In this document: positions 22,773 to 35,536 of the stretch, piece after piece
How the letters are laid out: each line of letters opens with the position of its first letter
Position numbering within the stretch: position 1 is the first letter of the stretch
Assembly (NCBI GenBank): GCA_028274465.1
Contig: CM051455.1
Coordinates: forward strand, 97,534,365 to 97,598,364
DNA: 64,000 nt
Origin: Plantago ovata
Taxonomy: Eukaryota; Streptophyta; Magnoliopsida; Lamiales; Plantaginaceae
Reading direction: 5' to 3'
Translations under genes and position numbers: made by a program
The notes under the pieces: model-generated
Told to the model about the DNA's origin: nothing
What the model saw: only the letters and a program-made list of their open reading frames with translations
Database searches by the model: none

Positions 22773-25468
22773 ATGCCTCCCAGAAGAAGCATCCGTCTTG
22801 CTAATGCACCACCCAGGAACCCTCCTCGACCTAGAGGCCGTCCCTCTAGTAACGGTCGTGGAGGAGGAACGGATGGTGCTCCGAGGGCACCAAGAAACAA
22901 CAATGTTGTAAGAAATCGAGATTACACGGAGGGGGCATTTACTAATGTCACCAACTCCCAAAATGAAAGATCGGGAGAAAACAACCCGCAATGAATCCCA
23001 GTAGGAAGTTCCTATGGAGCGTTGAGAGTCCCAAACAACGCCGAGCCTAGGGGACAGCCTCCTCCAGTAGCAATCAATCAACCTCCCGTAGCAGTGAACC
23101 CTCCTCAACCGGCCGCATTGACCTTCACCCTTCCTGATGGACGTGTAGTCCGACCATCAGATTTCGGGATGAGGCTGCTAGGGTTAATGCCGAGATACAA
23201 GCTCAAGGAGCACAGCCAGCGCTGGTGCAAGAGCAACCTCGTGAAACCCTGGTCGCTCCTCGTCAATCCCAAGGAAGAGCACCGGTTGCACAAGATGAAG
23301 CACATTCGAGAGCCAACACAAGGCCGATCCAATCTCGACTTGGACCATCAAGGGTTCAATCAAGGTTAGGGCCTCAAGGTGCCCCGGATGACTTGAGAGA
23401 CTTGATTGATAGAAGGATACGGGCATCATTGCAAAATGTAGCTCAACAAGAAAATAGAGCTCAAGTGGTTGCTACACCACCCGCTCTCCCCAATCAAGTT
23501 ACGCCCAACCAAGTAACTCCTCAAAACCAACAAGAAGCAGTGGCGGAGAATCAAGCATTGAGAACAGTAGCTGAGGTAACCCCCTTGATCGACCTGATCA
23601 CGGGGATGAGGCTCACTCTGGAGGAACTCAACGCGAGGAAATCCGCACTTGATGCTCAGATAGAGACTCTACGAGGAACTGTCCAAGAGAAAGAGCAAGA
23701 CCAAGATCCGAGCCCTTTGTGCGATGAGATTAGAAGCCACCAAGCCAAAATCGAAAGAGGGTTCCCCACCTTCGAAAGCTATGATGGAACAAGTTGTCCG
23801 AAGGACTACTTGGTAAGATTTGGCACGAAAATGGACGCTTACGGTCATGATTCAAGGACCAAAGCACTCCTCTTCCCGGCTAACCTCTCCGGAGAAGCCA
23901 TGAAGTGGTGGTCGCGCCTCCCTCACCGATCCATCAAGTCATATAGAGATCTCTGCAAGGAGTTCTCTAAGCGTTTCGAGAAGGTGATGAACGCCAAGAG
24001 AAGAGTGAGGTACTTGGCCGAAATTGTTCAAAAAAACAACGAAGACTTGAGGGACTTCATCAATCGTTTTCATGAAGCAGCCCTCCAAGTCGAAGATCAC
24101 TCGATCAATGAGAGGAAAGAATATTTGTATGGTAACACTACCAACATCAAGTTCCAAGATGTACTCTCAGCATCGTGTGTGGAGAATGAAGCACAACTTG
24201 CCAAAGTTTGCAAGGATTTCCTCGAGGCTGAGGAATTCCGAAAAACCGTCACAGTGAGAACCAATCTTCCCAAGAAAAAAGGGAAGGAGAAAGAAAAAGA
24301 GAAGGAGTACCCTCCTCGACCTCAAAATCCCGGAAAACAAAGGAAAGATCAAAAGTTTGGGCTGATCAAAGAGGGCCACTCTAGGAATGATTTCAGAGAC
24401 AAGAGGTCTCTTCCTAGAAGGTCACCTCCAAGACGATATAGCAACTACACAGACTTAAATAGGCCAAGATCCGACATCTTGAACTATATAGTCTCAAGGA
24501 AGCTAGACGTCTCCTGGCCACCGCCGATTAAGGAAAATCAAAGGAACAAGAGCTCGGAAAAATTTTGCAAGTTTCACAAGGGGAAAGGGCACACTTTCGA
24601 TGACTGTGTCGAACTCAAGAATGAAATTGAGAGGATGATACGCAACGGTCAATTGGTTAGCTACATCCGGAAGGAGGAACCTCTGGCACTCCTGCCTCCA
24701 CCACCTCAAAGTGGGAGCGAGCACCCTCACCAAGGAAACCCTTATGATGATGACATTCATAATTACAACAATTATGAGAACCGCCCCGTGAATGGAAGCA
24801 TCCACACTCTCACAATTGCGGGAGGACCCGTAGGGGGCGACACTCGTAATCAAAGGGAGATTACGGCGGACAATCTTAGGGTCCGAGATGTGAAGTATGC
24901 CCAAGCCGCACGACCGGGAACCAATGTTATCTCTTTCGATGATAGCGAGATACCTCTGAAGCATGCCGGAGGAGGGAACATCTATGATCCTTGCGTCCCA
25001 CTTGTAGTTTCCTTGGATGTTCAATCATACAAGTTAGGAAGAATCCTCGTCGACACCGGGTGCTCGACGAACTTGATTTTCACCGGAACCTTGAAAAGGA
25101 TCCAAATGAATCCAAGAGAAGGACTCAGGGAAGTGAGGAGTGCATTAGTAGGGTTTGGAGGACAACCTATCATGCCACTCGGAATGATCAACCTTACGAT
25201 ATCAATGGGTAGCGCTCCTAGACGAGTGACGCAACATGTTCCTTTTGTGGTCGTCGATATGCCGTTTGATTATTTTGCAGTTCTAGGCCGACCCGGTCTC
25301 TCTCAATTCCGAGCCGTAGTCTCCACGGTCCACAACAAGTTAAAGTTCCCCACTCCTTTGGGAATTGGACAAGAAGTAGGAGACATACGAGAAGCATGGG
25401 AATGCTACACCATGTCAGCGAAGTTCACTTCTAGGGTTGCCATTGGAGAACCCAACCCGGGGAAATAA
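22773..25468 (+). pseudogene. GypD gag and aspartic protease
   Basis: Gag begins with an Arg/Pro-rich segment (MPPRRSIRLANAPP at 22773). The main open frame (23225-25468) holds a heptad-rich segment, the gypsy gag core (PTFESYDGTSCPKDYLVRF, FPANLSGEAMKWWSRLP, DLCKEFSKRFEKVMNAKR), a Lys/Glu-rich basic stretch, a divergent Cys-His finger (CKFHKGKGHTFDDC) and a protease with catalytic DTG (LGRILVDTGCSTNLIF) ending FAVLGRPGLSQFRAVVS. Gag forms the particle and the protease matures it. About one break near the gag N-terminal part. Confidence 0.85.
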
Positions 25469-25802
25469 TCCGAGGAGATACCCCTTGTTCACAATGCGCC
25501 TTATCGTTTCTACACGGTTCGGCGAGTGAAGAGAAAGTCGAAGAAGCCAAGTCCGTCACTTAGGCGACGAAAAGCAATCATGAAGAAAGACAAGGATACT
25601 CTAGTAGGAGCTGTTAAGGAGCTCGAGGAGTATCAAGTGATTCCACCAGTCCCACCCTCTTCGAAAAGAAGAAATTCTTTGAGGAAAACAAAATTGAAGC
25701 AAGAGAATCCCTAGAAGAAATCCAAATCTTCGAAGGAAGTGCCGACAAGGTCACAAAAATTGGTACCGAGATGACTACGGAAGTCAGGATGAAACTCATC
25801 CA

Positions 25803-27205
25803 ATGTTTGATAACAACGACATCTTCGCGTGGAGTACCGAGGACCTTAAGGGGATCGACCCTCGTGTCGCCGTTCACTGTCTGAACGTAGACCCGTCGAT
25901 CACCCACATCAGAGAAAAGCGAAGAGACTTCAGTGCGGAAGATAATGCCATCATAGAAGCGGAAGTCCAAAGACTTCTTAAGGCCGGTCACATCAAGGAG
26001 GTAAGATACTCCGATTGGGTATGCAATGTGATCCTCGTAGAGAAAGGTCCGGGAAAGTGGAGAATGTGCAACAACTTCACAAGGCTCAACAAGTTTTGCC
26101 CAAAGGACCCCTACCCTCTCCCACGGATCGACCAGCGGGTCGACTCCACCGCTGGATGTGCCCTCCTGAGTTTCATGGACGCATACCAGGGCTTCTACCA
26201 GGTCAAAATGGCCAAAGATGATGTGCCAAGACTGCCTTCTTCGCTAATGGCAATGTGTATTGCTTCAACGTGATGCCATTCGGTCTTAAAAATGCTGGAG
26301 CGGCCTACCAAAGGTTAGTCAACAAGATGTTCAAAGAAGAGCTGGGTAGAACAATGGAAGTATATGTCGATGACATGCTCGTCAAGAGCAAAACCGAGGA
26401 GCAACACGTAGGTTACCTGGCAAAATGCTTCTCAATCTTGAGAAAGTATGGCATGAAGCTCAACCCAGCGAAGTGTACCTTTGGAGTCAAAGGGGGGAAA
26501 TTCCTCGGTTACATGGTAACGGAGAGAGGAATAGAAGCAAACCCCGAAAAGATAAAGGCCATCCTCGATCTTCCTCAACCTCAATCCATCAATGAGGTGC
26601 AACAGTTGGTCGGAAAGTCAATCGCATTGAGTAGATTCATCTCGAGGTCTGCCGAGAAAAATCTACCTTTTTTCAAAGTGCTAAGGAAGAGCAGCCACTT
26701 TGAGTGGACGAAGGAGTGCGAGGAAGCCTTCGAGAAGCTGAAAGAGTATCTACTCGCTCCTCCACTATTGTCGAAACCCATAGAAGGAGAAGCACTTTAC
26801 TTATACCTAGCAGCAACTGGGGAAGCTATCAGCTCGGTATTGGTACGAATCCAAGGTAACGACCACTTGCCCATCTACTACTTGAGTAAAGTACTCGCCG
26901 GAGCTAAAACGCGGTACATGGATATCGAGAGGCTATCCTTTGCCCTCGTTTATACGGCAAGGAGGTTGAAGCCCTACTTTGGTGCCCACAAGGTTGTAGT
27001 CTTGACGAAGCAACCTCTTAAGAAAGTCCTTGGAAAATCCGAAAATTCGGGGAGAATGGCAAGATGGGCAATTGAATTAAGTGAGTACGACATTGACTAT
27101 CAAGCACCCGTGGCCAAAAAAGCACAAGTCATCGCCGACTTCCTCGTAGAGTATCCCTTCAAAGGAACTTCAGAGGAAAACCCTTCGAAACACAGAGTGT
27201 TATGA
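25803..27205 (+). pseudogene. GypD reverse transcriptase and RNase H
   Basis: Gypsy RT blocks in order: SDWVCNVILVEKGPGKWRMC, FMDAYQGFYQVKMAKDD, FNVMPFGLKNAGAAYQRLVN, the catalytic YVDDMLVKSKT (26363-26374), LNPAKCTFGVKGGKFLGYMV and GIEANPEKIKAILDLPQPQ. The first RNase H follows, with LYLYLAATGEAISSVLVR, YYLSKVLAGAKTRYMDIERL and QPLKKVLGKSENSGRMARWA. It makes cDNA from element RNA in the particle. The region is open over most of its length with about one break. Confidence 0.88.
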
Positions 27206-29085
27206 TGATGGTCGAAGAGCAACCCCAGCAAAGCAACCCTATGCAAGCTCTTGAAGATGCTTTGAAAGAGCTCAAGGCAATGTCTCAAACAAAAAGAAAA
27301 AGGCATGAAGTGTTCCTTTCAGAGAAAATCGACGAACCAAAGGGCACGGAGACCGTCTCTCCAAAGCCCAAGGAATTAGTCGACCACGGAAACGTCTGGA
27401 TCCTTCATGTTGATGTGTCCTCATCAGGAAAAAATGGCGGGATAGGAATATACTTCAAGAGTCCCGGAGGGGCTGAACTCGAGTACGCCGTTACTCTTAG
27501 TTTCCCGGTCTCAAGCAATGAAGCAGAATATGAAGCCATCCTCATAGCTCTACGTATGGCAAAAGCATTGGAAATGAAGAAGCTACATCTCTTCACTGAT
27601 TCTCAACTGGCCGAGAAGCAAATCTCGGGTAAATTCAGAACCAAGAAGGACTCACTGGCTGAGTACAAGAACGCCATCACAGAAGAAATCCAAAAATTCG
27701 AAAGTTGCAAGATTGAAAAGTTCTCGAGAGATCTCAATCAAAGGGCAGATGCCCTATCAAAGTATGCTTCAGCTTCCGGAGGAGTGGATACCCGGAATGT
27801 GATACTTATGAGAATCAACGCATCATCTCTGTGGTCATCAAAGCCAAACGTCTTGGCAATTGATGCTCAACCGAGTTGGATGCAAGAGATAACTACATAT
27901 CTCAAAAATGGAAGCCTCCCTCGTGACAAGGCTGAAGCGAGGAAGATCAAAGGAAAGGCTCCCCGATACATCATGCAAGGAGACTACTTGTACAAAAGGT
28001 CTTTCGAGGGAGTCTACTTGAGATGTGTCGCCGAGCAAGAAGTCCAAAAACTTTTGGGAGAGATGCATCGAGGAAGTTGCGGGGACCATGCCGGAGGAAG
28101 AACCCTCGCGCAAAAAGTCATTCGACAAGGATACTACTGGCCCACTGTTCGTGAAGACGCTGCCCAATATGTGAGAAGGTGCGAGGAGTGTCAAATGCAC
28201 GCCAATTTGATCAACGTCCCAGCAAAACCTCTCATGCCCATCACCATCACTTGCCCTTTCGACATATGGGGCATCGACATAGTCGGTCCTTTCCCAAGAG
28301 GCACGGGTCAAAAGAAGTTCATCATCGTTGCGGTTGAATACTTCAGCAAGTGGGCGGAAGTTGAGGCAGTATCTACCATCACCGAACAAAGAGTGATGAA
28401 CTTCGTATGGAGGAACATCGTGTGTCGATTTGGCTTGCCGAGATTCCTCATCTCGGATAATGGTGCTCAATTTTGTGGCCAAAGATTCAATGAATGGTGC
28501 AAGGAAATGAAGATTGAGAGGAGGTATACCTCCGTAGGACATCCTCAATCCAACGGGCAAACAGAAGCCGTCAACAACTTGCAGAAGAGGTTCGCCACCA
28601 ACAAGGACTGGGTCGATGAGCTTGATGGAGTGGTATGGGCATACCGCACTACTTCAAAAACAGCTACGAGAGAGACTCCCTTCTCGCTAGTTTATGGGTC
28701 CGAGGCGGTCATACCAGCAGAAGTGGCTGTAGAAACCCTCAGAATCCAAGGGTATCAACCCGAGGACAATCATACAGAAAGGCTCTTCGACCTGGAAACG
28801 CTTAGTGAAGCAAGGACCAATGCCTTGGCCAACATACTCAGATATCAAGCACTGATCGCGAAGACCTACAACAAAGGCGTGAGAGAGAGAGACTTCCAAG
28901 TAGGAGACCTAGTACTCCGAAGAGCAGACATCCTGGGCAAAGTTGGGAAGATGCAACCCAATTGGGAAGGCCCCTACAAGATAATTGAAGCAAGGTCCAA
29001 TGGAAGCTATCGGCTCCAAGACATGGAGGGAAGAGTATTGAAGAACCCATGGAATACTTCTAACCTCCAAAGATTCTACGCGTAA
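27202..29085 (+). CDS. GypD second RNase H and integrase
   Basis: A single 627-codon open frame. Residues ~55-190 form a second, archaeal/plant-type RNase H (WILHVDVSSSGKNGGIGIY, NEAEYEAILIALRMAKALE, LFTDSQLAEKQISG, RDLNQRADALSKYAS), known as the aRNH of the Tat lineage. Then come the integrase HHCC finger (MHRGSCGDHAGGRTLAQ with RRCEECQMHA) and catalytic core D-D-E (WGIDIVGPFPRG, ISDNGAQFCGQRF, HPQSNGQTEAVNNLQ), ending with a basic tail LQRFYA. It would cleave primer RNA and insert the cDNA. Confidence 0.9.
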   Translation: MMMVEEQPQQSNPMQALEDALKELKAMSQTKRKRHEVFLSEKIDEPKGTETVSPKPKELVDHGNVWILHVDVSSSGKNGGIGIYFKSPGGAELEYAVTLSFPVSSNEAEYEAILIALRMAKALEMKKLHLFTDSQLAEKQISGKFRTKKDSLAEYKNAITEEIQKFESCKIEKFSRDLNQRADALSKYASASGGVDTRNVILMRINASSLWSSKPNVLAIDAQPSWMQEITTYLKNGSLPRDKAEARKIKGKAPRYIMQGDYLYKRSFEGVYLRCVAEQEVQKLLGEMHRGSCGDHAGGRTLAQKVIRQGYYWPTVREDAAQYVRRCEECQMHANLINVPAKPLMPITITCPFDIWGIDIVGPFPRGTGQKKFIIVAVEYFSKWAEVEAVSTITEQRVMNFVWRNIVCRFGLPRFLISDNGAQFCGQRFNEWCKEMKIERRYTSVGHPQSNGQTEAVNNLQKRFATNKDWVDELDGVVWAYRTTSKTATRETPFSLVYGSEAVIPAEVAVETLRIQGYQPEDNHTERLFDLETLSEARTNALANILRYQALIAKTYNKGVRERDFQVGDLVLRRADILGKVGKMQPNWEGPYKIIEARSNGSYRLQDMEGRVLKNPWNTSNLQRFYA

Positions 29086-29969
29086 GTGGTTCGATGAACA
29101 AGCTTTTTGAAAGAACTCCTGTGAAAGGCCCGAAGATCGAGAAGGATTCCTCACAAGTTTCTGTGAGAGGTACCTCATGTTTTGGTTAAGAAAAGGTTGT
29201 AAGAAAGCTGGCCGCGAAGCCCCCATTGTAATTGCATTTCCGACAAATCAATACAATGTCTACCTTTCAACAAAAAAATGTTCAAGTATAGAACTACTAT
29301 ACTCAAAAAATAGTGCTACTCGATCAAGAAAGCTTACTTGACCTACATAAAAGCTATTCGATTTCCATGATTAAGGGGAACCCTCCCTGCTCTCTAATCT
29401 CTATAAGAGAATTAATCAGGAAGCCTTTTAAGGGAGTGAAAGCGAGGAGAAGAATGAAATCGAGGAGGATGAGCCCCATTCTCTCTAACTCAACACTTGG
29501 AATTTTTTCTAAGTTCAACACTTGGAATTCTTTCTTAATTGTCAAGACAATCGAGAAGCGCGGAAACTACTTTGATAGCTCGAGGAGTCTAGCCCGAAGT
29601 ACTCGTAGCGAAGAACTTGGGTTCTCGATTCTAACTTATACATGCTTAACTACTCTATCCAAGTTATACATCATAACAAAAATTGGAGTTAGTAAAAAAC
29701 ACAAGTATAAGTAAGAAAGCAAAGAGCAACAAATTTTATTAAAGAAAACAAATAGCGAAAAGACAACAGTAGATAAACATATGTTACAAAGGGATATGTT
29801 TCGAGGAGCGCCACAAAGGGCAAAATGAAAATTGTTTGAAAATAAATGCAAGTACAGAAATGGAAATTACAACATTCCCGATCATACTCGGTCTTCAGGA
29901 GGCTCCCCGATCCTAGCGAGTTCGGCTATCGGTGAAGTCAGTGACCGGGGTGGTCGCGCTTGTAGCTCC
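29086..29969 (+). other. GypD non-coding spacer after integrase
   Basis: Nearly 900 bases with no convincing frame; a 133-codon frame (29313-29714) shows no motif and is probably chance. This is the convergent junction between the sense polyprotein and the antisense gene, so both transcripts should end hereabouts. Confidence 0.5.
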
Positions 29970-32900
29970 TCACGCAGGGCTAAGCAGCTCATGAATCTCG
30001 GCATTGTCTCGCTCCTGAGCTTGAGCCTCTTGGATAGCCTTCTCGTACATAACCAGCTCAGGCTCGACAAAGTCAGCTGTTCGCCCGATGACCGGATCAC
30101 TCACCTTCACCCAAGCAGCGTTCCGAAGAGCCGCCTTCTCGAACGGATAGAGGATCCCACTCCTTAAGCACTCGGGCACCCAGGCGGGGAGGTAAGCTGG
30201 TTTGCTGGGATATGGAACTTCTGGGTCGGTCACCAGCTCACCAAACTCGCACGCCTCGTGCATCTCCTCGGTAATCTCCTCGTCAGGATAAGGAGTAAGG
30301 TCCTCGCGCCTTCCAGGATGCAAATCCTCGCGGTCATCAGGATCGAAGTCAGCAGGGAGCAAGTTAACCCTCTTCAGCTGGCCAACACACGAGAAGAAGC
30401 CCTCCTCGCGAGACGCCAGTTGCACGTCTCTTTGGGCCATCTTGTAAGTGGTCGAGGACATGAAGTCGCGAGCAGCGGCGACTCGGCTACCTTTCAGGAA
30501 AGAAAGGATGCTTGCCTTAAACTTTTCCATGCAAATGGATAAAGTAGCATAGGCACCCTTAAAGCCCTTGGTCCTCGCCTTTTCCTTGGACAGCTCCTTC
30601 TCGAGCTCGTCCACTTTGGCCCTTAGCTTCCCGGTCTCAGTCTCCGAGACCTTCACCTTGGACTCCGAAGCAGCAAGTTTCTTTTCGAGGTCCTCGATCA
30701 CGACCCCGATATCAGCGCGATCGGCAGCAACTTGGCCATAGGCCTCCTTCAAGTTCTCGAGCTACAAAAGGATTACACAGTTAGCGAGGAGGAAAAATTC
30801 TTATACTTAGAAAAGTTTACAAAGAAAGAAGTGAAAGAATGTACCTGAAGCGAGCACATGCTCAACTCGTGTGCCCGATCGAGGTCGCTCATCTGAATGA
30901 GCCGCTTCACTTCATCACCAGAAGCGGCCACCTTACCCTTCTTTCGGGTAGGTTCATTATGTCCTCCAAGAGTGAGCTTCCTCGCGCCCTTCTTGGCCAC
31001 TGGCTTCTCGGGCCTCTTCTCGGCCTCGATTGTATTGCGTGCCTCCTCCTCGGCCTCTTTGGCCTCCTTAGCCTTCTTCGCCGCCGCCTCCTCCTCGGCC
31101 TTCTTTATTGCCTCCACGGGGTTCTCCCTTGTCTCGAGCCCCTCTCGCACCAAAGCATCCCGATGATGCGCGGCGTTCCGAGGAGGGGTCAGGTTCAGGG
31201 AACCGAGGATCTTGGTCTCCTTATTTGCTAGCCTTTGCTTCCTCCTTTGTTCCTCCTTCGCGGCGAGAGTCTTCGACATTATCCACTGGAACCAATAGGC
31301 TGCAAAATAAAAGCACAAGTTAGTACGATCGAGGAGGATAAGAATCGAAGAGGAAAGGAAAAAAGCGAGAACATACTCAAAACACGCAAAGCAAGGAAAG
31401 AAAAAACACAAGTATAAAAGCTATTTTTCTAGCTTACCGAAGAGGACTTTCTTTGTATATCGGTTCCCGATATAGCCCGTGTACGAGTAGGGCGAAAGGC
31501 CCGCCAAGAACGGGAGTGGCTGGAGGACTAATCCCCAGTAAAAGTACTTCTCGGGATGGGGTCCCCGATTCTGCTCCTCGAGCTCCATGACCCAAGGTTC
31601 GGACTCCTCGGGCAGGGGATGCTTATCAACGATCTTTCCCCTAAACATCAGCTTCGGAACTCCCCACTCCGCTTCCTCCTCGCTCATATTAGGTAGCTTC
31701 TTCTTCTTGATGTAGAAGTACCTATGGAACCATTTGTAACCCGAGGAGCTGGGAGCGTCCATGATGAAACCCAATCCTGGTCGAGCATTGAAATAATAGA
31801 AGTACTTGTTCCCGGAGCTCATCGAGACTCGGAACAGTTGGTTGAAGTTGTGAAAGTTCAGCTCGATCCCTCTCTTCATGCAAAAGACTCCAAAGCAGAC
31901 CAAAGTCCCGAAGGCACTCGGCACTAGTTGCCAAGGAGCGATCCCCAAAGTATTGAAGATGTCGCGGAAAGCATCGCAGAACGGAAGTATCCATCCTCGA
32001 TCCAGGCTTAGACAGTGAACGGCCATGTACCCAGGCGGAGCGTTGTAAAAGGTCTTGTCCTCCTTGGGCACGAGGATGTCGAACTTACTCTCAGGAAGAG
32101 TATACTTCCATCTTAGAGTAGCAACCTCCTCGACCTTAATAGTGGAAGCGGTGGTCGGGATGATACCATCCTCGTTCTTCTCACCCTGCGGATCGGGGAG
32201 ATCAACCGTGCGAGCACTCTTAGTGAACTTCTTTTCAGCGGCCTTGGTGGCTTTAGGCTCAGGCTCCTCGACAGCCTTGGCCTTTTTATTCTTGCCAGAG
32301 CGAGAGTGCTTGCTCGCTCTCTTTTTTGCCTTCTTCGCATCAGCGGCTATCTGTGTAAGGCGCATGTTGTATTCCTGCTCCTCGAGCGGATTAGGTGCTC
32401 GAGTCTCACTCGGAAAGGAAAAGTCTATGGTTGTCGGGTCTATGGAATGATAGCTGGTCTCCTCCTCGCGCGCGAATCTGTTCGCATCTCTGATAGCTTG
32501 TCTTTGCACTTCCGAGAAGGAAGGAGACATAGTGATCGGACCAGCTTCATCCCGATTAGCATCTCCGATCGTCAAGGGAACCTCCTCCTCCTCATCGGTA
32601 ACAACGGCCCTCCTAGTAGTTTGAGGGGGGAATCTGACCCTCTTCGGTGGGGGACTAGTCCGAGGAGAGGTAGCATCATCATCCTCGTCGCTCTCCTCTT
32701 CAGTCTCATCGCTATCGATGATCTGCACTGGGATCGGGCCCTTTCCTCGTTGGACCAAGTGCTCACCTTCCTCATAAAGTGACAAGGCTAACTCCGGCCT
32801 CTCAGTATCGTCCATGTCCTCGATCCTGATTTCAGCAGGAGGGACCACATTAACCACTCCGTAATTGCGGCCATGTACTTGGGCGGCGCGAATGATCAGC

Positions 32901-33243
32901 TCCGCGGACACCCCAGGGTTTGAAGGACCACCCTCCGCCTCGGTCCGATCATCGATGAAATCATCATCTTCGGTATGGCGCTTCTTACGGCTCACCAGCT
33001 GATACAGATCTTCCTCACTCTCTGTATCTTCATCTCCCTCCTTGGCATTAGCATCGCCGCCTTCCTCACCTGCGGATGCTTCCTCCTCGCCACCAAGCTA
33101 AACTTGGGGCTCCTCGACAGCTTGCTCCATTGTGTCATCCAGAAAGGTCGCCGATACATCTGACGTATCAGGCGACGTAGTATGGTCGCTCCCATACTCT
33201 CCAGCGGCCGACTGATTCTGACTGTCGTCGCTCCTCTCGGACA
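29970..33243 (-). pseudogene. GypD antisense accessory gene (putative gypsy-type transposon domain), intron-like gaps
   Basis: Runs against the element's own coding strand. Three open stretches lie in line: 31421-32995 (524 codons), 30773-31411 and 29970-30752. The first has an acidic disordered N-terminal half with a basic KRASKHSRSGKNKKAK cluster, then a globular part (YMAVHCLSLDRGWILPFCDA, GIAPWQLVPSAFGTLVCFGV, YFYYFNARPGLGFI) that recalls the Pfam putative gypsy-type transposon domain (PF04195). The second is Ala/Glu/Lys-rich with an RKLTLGGHNEPTRKKGK segment; the third is a coiled coil with an acidic tail. Candidate GT-AG introns fill the gaps (31300-31437 and 30762-30844). Tat elements such as Grande are known for antisense ORFs here. 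It has about one break near its start. Function unknown. Confidence 0.6.
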
Positions 33244-33696
33244 TCCTAAAGGTGGGCAAAGAAGAAATTAGGATGGTTTGTGATAGTCCGAGAGGTCCTT
33301 TTAAGTATATTCATTACGTTCGACCTCCCGAACGGAGAAAAATCTCAAACGCAAAAAGAAAAATATAACACTGAAGAAGTTATCCTACGGAGCGACCAAC
33401 CGCTCGAAACAAGCAAGAGCGAGCAACATACCAACATGTATATAAACAGACAGGAGCGAGCAGGCATATATAAACGAGGAGAATACGAGCGACCAACCGC
33501 TCGAAAAGACAAAAGGGTACTACAGTTACTTCTACGGCCATAATCTAAGGAGGAGGCAACAGGGGTTTACAGCAAAGAAAAAAACGCATAAGAAAAGGGG
33601 AACTACTTCTACGGCCATACAAGTCGAATCAACACAATTCGATTCAATTATAGTCCATCTACAGGTCCGTTTACAAGTTATTAAGTCCATGGCCGT
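33244..33696 (-). promoter_or_regulatory. GypD segment upstream of the antisense gene
   Basis: About 450 bases between the antisense gene start and LTR-F. It should hold the antisense promoter, but I see no clear TATA box. The short motif CTACTTCTACGGCCATA occurs twice in similar form (about 33527-33541 and 33604-33619). It ends in the first copy of the LTR-F TSD GCCGT (33692-33696). Confidence 0.35.
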
Positions 33697-33797
33697 TGAT
33701 GATGTCGTTTTTCACAAATTAAATTTGTTTAAAAAGCCAAAGAACACTTATCACTACACAAACAAGAGTGCAATGGCAAGTTGTCCCCGAGTGTCAT

Positions 33798-34366
33798 TGA
33801 TGAATGTGTATTTTACACTTTCATTCGAGTCTTTTTCACCTATTTTAGCTATCCTCTATGTTAATTTAGCTATATTTTAGTACATTTTATTAGAATGGTG
33901 TCACGTTTCCCTTTAGATTTTATTTTACAGGTTTTGGTTGAAATTCGAAGATTTCCGGGCAAATATATTGAAGTTGACAAGGAATTGGTGTTCCAGAAGC
34001 CTATTTGGAGTATCTGAAGGTTTCCGGATAGGATTTGAAGTCTAGGGGCCGAATCTGGAGGTTAGAAGGCTACTAGAAGTCATAAACCGAGTCCGAAAAG
34101 GGGAAGAAATCCAAAAACACGTCGAAAACGCGGAATTCCGCGAGAAAGACTCGGGGGCGAACCGCCGCATGCTGGGGCGAACCGCCCCGTGGTTTTTCGG
34201 GGCCTATATATATTGCTCAGTTTTTCTCCGAAAATCATATCTTTCCAGACCTACTTTCTCACCTCTCTCTATAGTTTTAGGTAGGAACTTCCCGGGGCCT
34301 GTCCTGGGAGTTCTGTAGCTTAGGGGATACTTTTTCATAGCAGATTGGAGCTCGTAAGATCGCAAT
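33798..34366 (+). repeat. GagE-4 5' LTR part
   Basis: Begins TGATGAATGTGTATTTTACA. It carries two GC palindromic boxes GGCGAACCGCC (34153-34190) followed by TATATATA near 34205. It meets GagE-2 LTR sequence of opposite orientation at about 34364-34366. Confidence 0.8.
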
Positions 34367-35536
34367 GACTCGAGTGTCGTTCTCTCAGGACTATAACTAG
34401 CTTTATCTATTTAACAAGAGAATATAAAACAGCAGACAGATAGCAATAGGGGGTTTCTAGCAGATAATGGAGATTGGTGATAGTATGGTCCTTCTTAGCA
34501 TAATGGGTTGATAATCATGCATAAATTCCTCGGTCTTGCATAGAGATCTTTGAATCAATCTAGTGTCCTGTTGCAAGTATTAAGCACTACGAAGATAATT
34601 TGGTCTGACTAGTCAATCACGATTGTCCTAATGTGTTCCGTAATTATTCAACACTACGAAGATAATTGGTCTGATGGTCGACTAGTGTCCTATTGTGCAA
34701 AATAATCAATACAACATACGAGAATTTTGGTTACAACTGATCAACGAAATAAAGCAATGACACGGAGTATAATGCGCGATATAGCCATTAGCATGATTAT
34801 CTTCCCTCGCTAAGAATTCACATACTACCACCAATGATAAGTTTAGCTACTCATAATAGGCATGCAATCAACAGAAATCATAGAAGAAAACATATTGAAA
34901 GAATATAAAATAAGTAGAATAAAACTGTAAGATACAAAGTTACCGAAGGTTGTCAATCTCCGGATGATTGTGATCCTACGCGCTCCAATCTGCTATGAAA
35001 AAGTATCCCCTAAGCTATGGAACTCCCAGGACAGGCCCCGGAAAGTTCCTACCTAAAACTATAGAGAGAGGTGAGAAAGTAGGCTTGGAAAGATATGATT
35101 TTCGGAGAGAAAACTGAGCACTATATATAGGCCTCGAAATATTCCGCGGCGGTTCACCCCAGGCTCCGGCGGTTCGCCCCGCAGTAATTTCGCGGAATTT
35201 CCGCGTTTTCGACGCGGTTTAGGATTTCTTCACCTTTTCGGACTCGGTTTCTAACTTCTAATGGCCTTCTAGCCTCCAGATTCGACCCCTAGACTCCAAA
35301 TCCTATCCAGAAACCTTCAGATACTCCAAATAGGCTTCTGGAACACCAATTCCTTGTAGACTTCAATATAATTGCCCGGAAATCTCCGAATTTCAACCAA
35401 AACCTGTAAAATAAAATCTAAAGGGAAACGTGACACTATTCTAATAAAATGTACTAAAATATAGCTAAATTAACATAGAGGATAGCTAAAATAGGTGAAA
35501 AAGATTCGAATGAAAGTGTAAAATACACATTCATCA
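34364..35536 (-). repeat. GagE-2 3' LTR part
   Basis: Ends ATTCATCA at 35536 and is followed by the polypurine tract AACTCCCCAAACCG (plus-strand view, 35537-35550). TATATATA near 35123; GC boxes at 35144-35184. Confidence 0.85.

Noticed and set aside
24503-25024. Minus-strand ORF opposite GypD gag-protease
   Set aside because: Shadow frame with no recognisable domain; the sense strand carries clear gag and protease motifs.
27838-28560. Long minus-strand ORF opposite the GypD integrase
   Set aside because: It is a shadow of the 627-codon sense frame and shows no motif of its own.
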